Part shown: piece by piece, positions 63,168 to 64,000 of the stretch
How positions within the stretch are numbered: position 1 is the stretch's first letter
Layout of the letters: every line of letters begins with the position of its first letter
Source of the DNA: JBGRQA01 sp041725895
GTDB lineage: Bacteria > Bacteroidota > Bacteroidia > Bacteroidales > Marinifilaceae
Direction: 5' to 3'
Length of the DNA: 64,000 bases
NCBI GenBank assembly: GCA_041725895.1
Contig: JBGRQA010000001.1
Span: 186,001-250,000, forward strand
Position numbers and translations under genes: made by a program
The notes under the pieces: model-generated
The model's input: only the letters and a program-made list of their open reading frames with translations
Databases searched by the model: none
What the model was told of the DNA's origin: nothing

Positions 63168-63839
63168 TTAGAAATAGATTTCAGCCACAATGTTTTCGAA
63201 TGCAATTCCTTTAGCTATCAGTAGATCGCGAACATCTACAACCATTTCCGGACTTCCGCAAAGAAAGTACCGGTATTGTGAGGGGAGTTCGGGTATTTCC
63301 TTTAAATATTGAGTTAATCGACCAGGGTAAATTCCGGGCCCGCTTTCCTGGGAGCAACAGCGAATGTAAGCATCCTTGAGGCCTGTTTTAAATTCTTTTT
63401 CGAAATAGAAGGAGTTGCGATACCGCCCCCCATGAATTATGGTTTTATTTTGGCTAAGTCCACTCCGAAACATGGAGGAAAAAGGAGCTATGCCGGTTCC
63501 TGAAGCAATCCACCAGGCGGGTGTTTCATTGTCACAGAAAATTCCTTGGGGAGCTGTTACATGAAGTTCATTTCCTGCTTTTACTTCACTTAAACGTGGG
63601 GTAAGCCATCCATCATCTTTTACATTGTATAGGATTTGAACAACCATCTCTTTTTCTCCGCTGGCAATACTGTATAACCGGGGGCTAACTTCCTGGTCGG
63701 TGGTTAAACCGATGCATTGACCGGCTTTAAAATGATGCACCCGGGGATAACTCAAAACAAAAACTCCTGGGGCAATTTGTCTGTTGTCAATCACATGTGT
63801 AGTATAGAGTTTTTTGTCTTTTTGAATGTCTTGCTCCAT
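63168..63839 (-). CDS. Ferredoxin/flavodoxin-NADP reductase-like flavoprotein
   Basis: The 223-residue protein has the FNR two-domain fold: FAD-binding RLYSIASG and the NADP-binding part IASGTGIAPFSSMFR and FLCGSPEMV. The C-terminus ends IVAEIYF, with the aromatic residue that stacks on the flavin. It shuttles electrons between NADPH and ferredoxin or flavodoxin. It is probably cytoplasmic. The gene lies 36 bases upstream of rlmN on the same strand. Confidence 0.88.
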   Translation of the reverse strand: MEQDIQKDKKLYTTHVIDNRQIAPGVFVLSYPRVHHFKAGQCIGLTTDQEVSPRLYSIASGEKEMVVQILYNVKDDGWLTPRLSEVKAGNELHVTAPQGIFCDNETPAWWIASGTGIAPFSSMFRSGLSQNKTIIHGGRYRNSFYFEKEFKTGLKDAYIRCCSQESGPGIYPGRLTQYLKEIPELPSQYRYFLCGSPEMVVDVRDLLIAKGIAFENIVAEIYF

Positions 63840-64000
63840 ATCATTATCTATTTCGATATCTTAAATATAAGGAATTTATTTAAAATGAATATAAATTAAT
63901 ATGCTGAAACCAATGCAAATAGTCAATGTATTGCTTACCTAAGCAATGGATAGGGAAAATTTAGTGTAACTTTTTTGAGCATGACGGCGTCTTATGGTTG

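Overview
The window comes from a Bacteroidota chromosome, most likely a marine or sediment member of the Marinilabiliales/Prolixibacteraceae type; this is an inference without a database search. The support is a SusC/SusD pair, GH92 lipoproteins, promoters with the Bacteroidota -7 element TAnnTTTG and a -33 TTTG, very few Shine-Dalgarno sites, moderate GC, and family members typical of the phylum (DUF3127, DUF6249, standalone MnmD, split 5'-nucleotidase, chalcone-isomerase-like protein). No rRNA, tRNA, CRISPR array or prophage was found.

Positions 1-37341 are mostly housekeeping and small accessory units. They include a partial secreted protein at the left edge, a PDZ aspartyl protease, RlmD, an ABC-F ATPase, a DUF418 membrane protein and RlmB. 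A REP/RAYT island (8061-8983) follows, abutting a membrane-anchored reductive-dehalogenase-like protein, then a second ABC-F. Next come two ECF sigma units, one with a textbook ECF promoter, a KAS III-like enzyme, a YbdG-type MscS channel, an M64 peptidase, DUF3127 with cyclophilin, two FKBPs, MnmD with a MATE pump, DinB, the split 5'-nucleotidase, a CDF transporter, an EamA transporter, a LexA-like self-cleaving repressor, an acetolactate synthase/aldehyde dehydrogenase pair and a pirin. Two unrelated intergenic arrays with a 20-21 bp period lie at 12728-12895 and 31725-31885.

Positions 37788-61933 form one large polysaccharide utilization locus (PUL) for mannosides: SusC, SusD and a LamG surface lipoprotein; three GH92 alpha-mannosidases; two LacI regulators; a transmembrane regulator with a LamG/kelch sensor outside and a SARP-like DNA-binding module inside; an orphan TroA-fold lipoprotein lacking the metal-binding histidines; an SSS sodium symporter; and a GH130 enzyme that looks like a 4-O-beta-mannosyl-glucose phosphorylase. 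The simplest model is capture and uptake by SusCD, trimming of alpha-mannose by the GH92s, inner-membrane import by the symporter, and phosphorolysis of a Man-beta-1,4-Glc core by GH130. Short direct repeats spaced 11 bp recur upstream of several PUL units and are candidate sites for the SARP-like regulator.

Positions 62088-63839 return to housekeeping genes (RlmN and a ferredoxin-NADP reductase-like protein).
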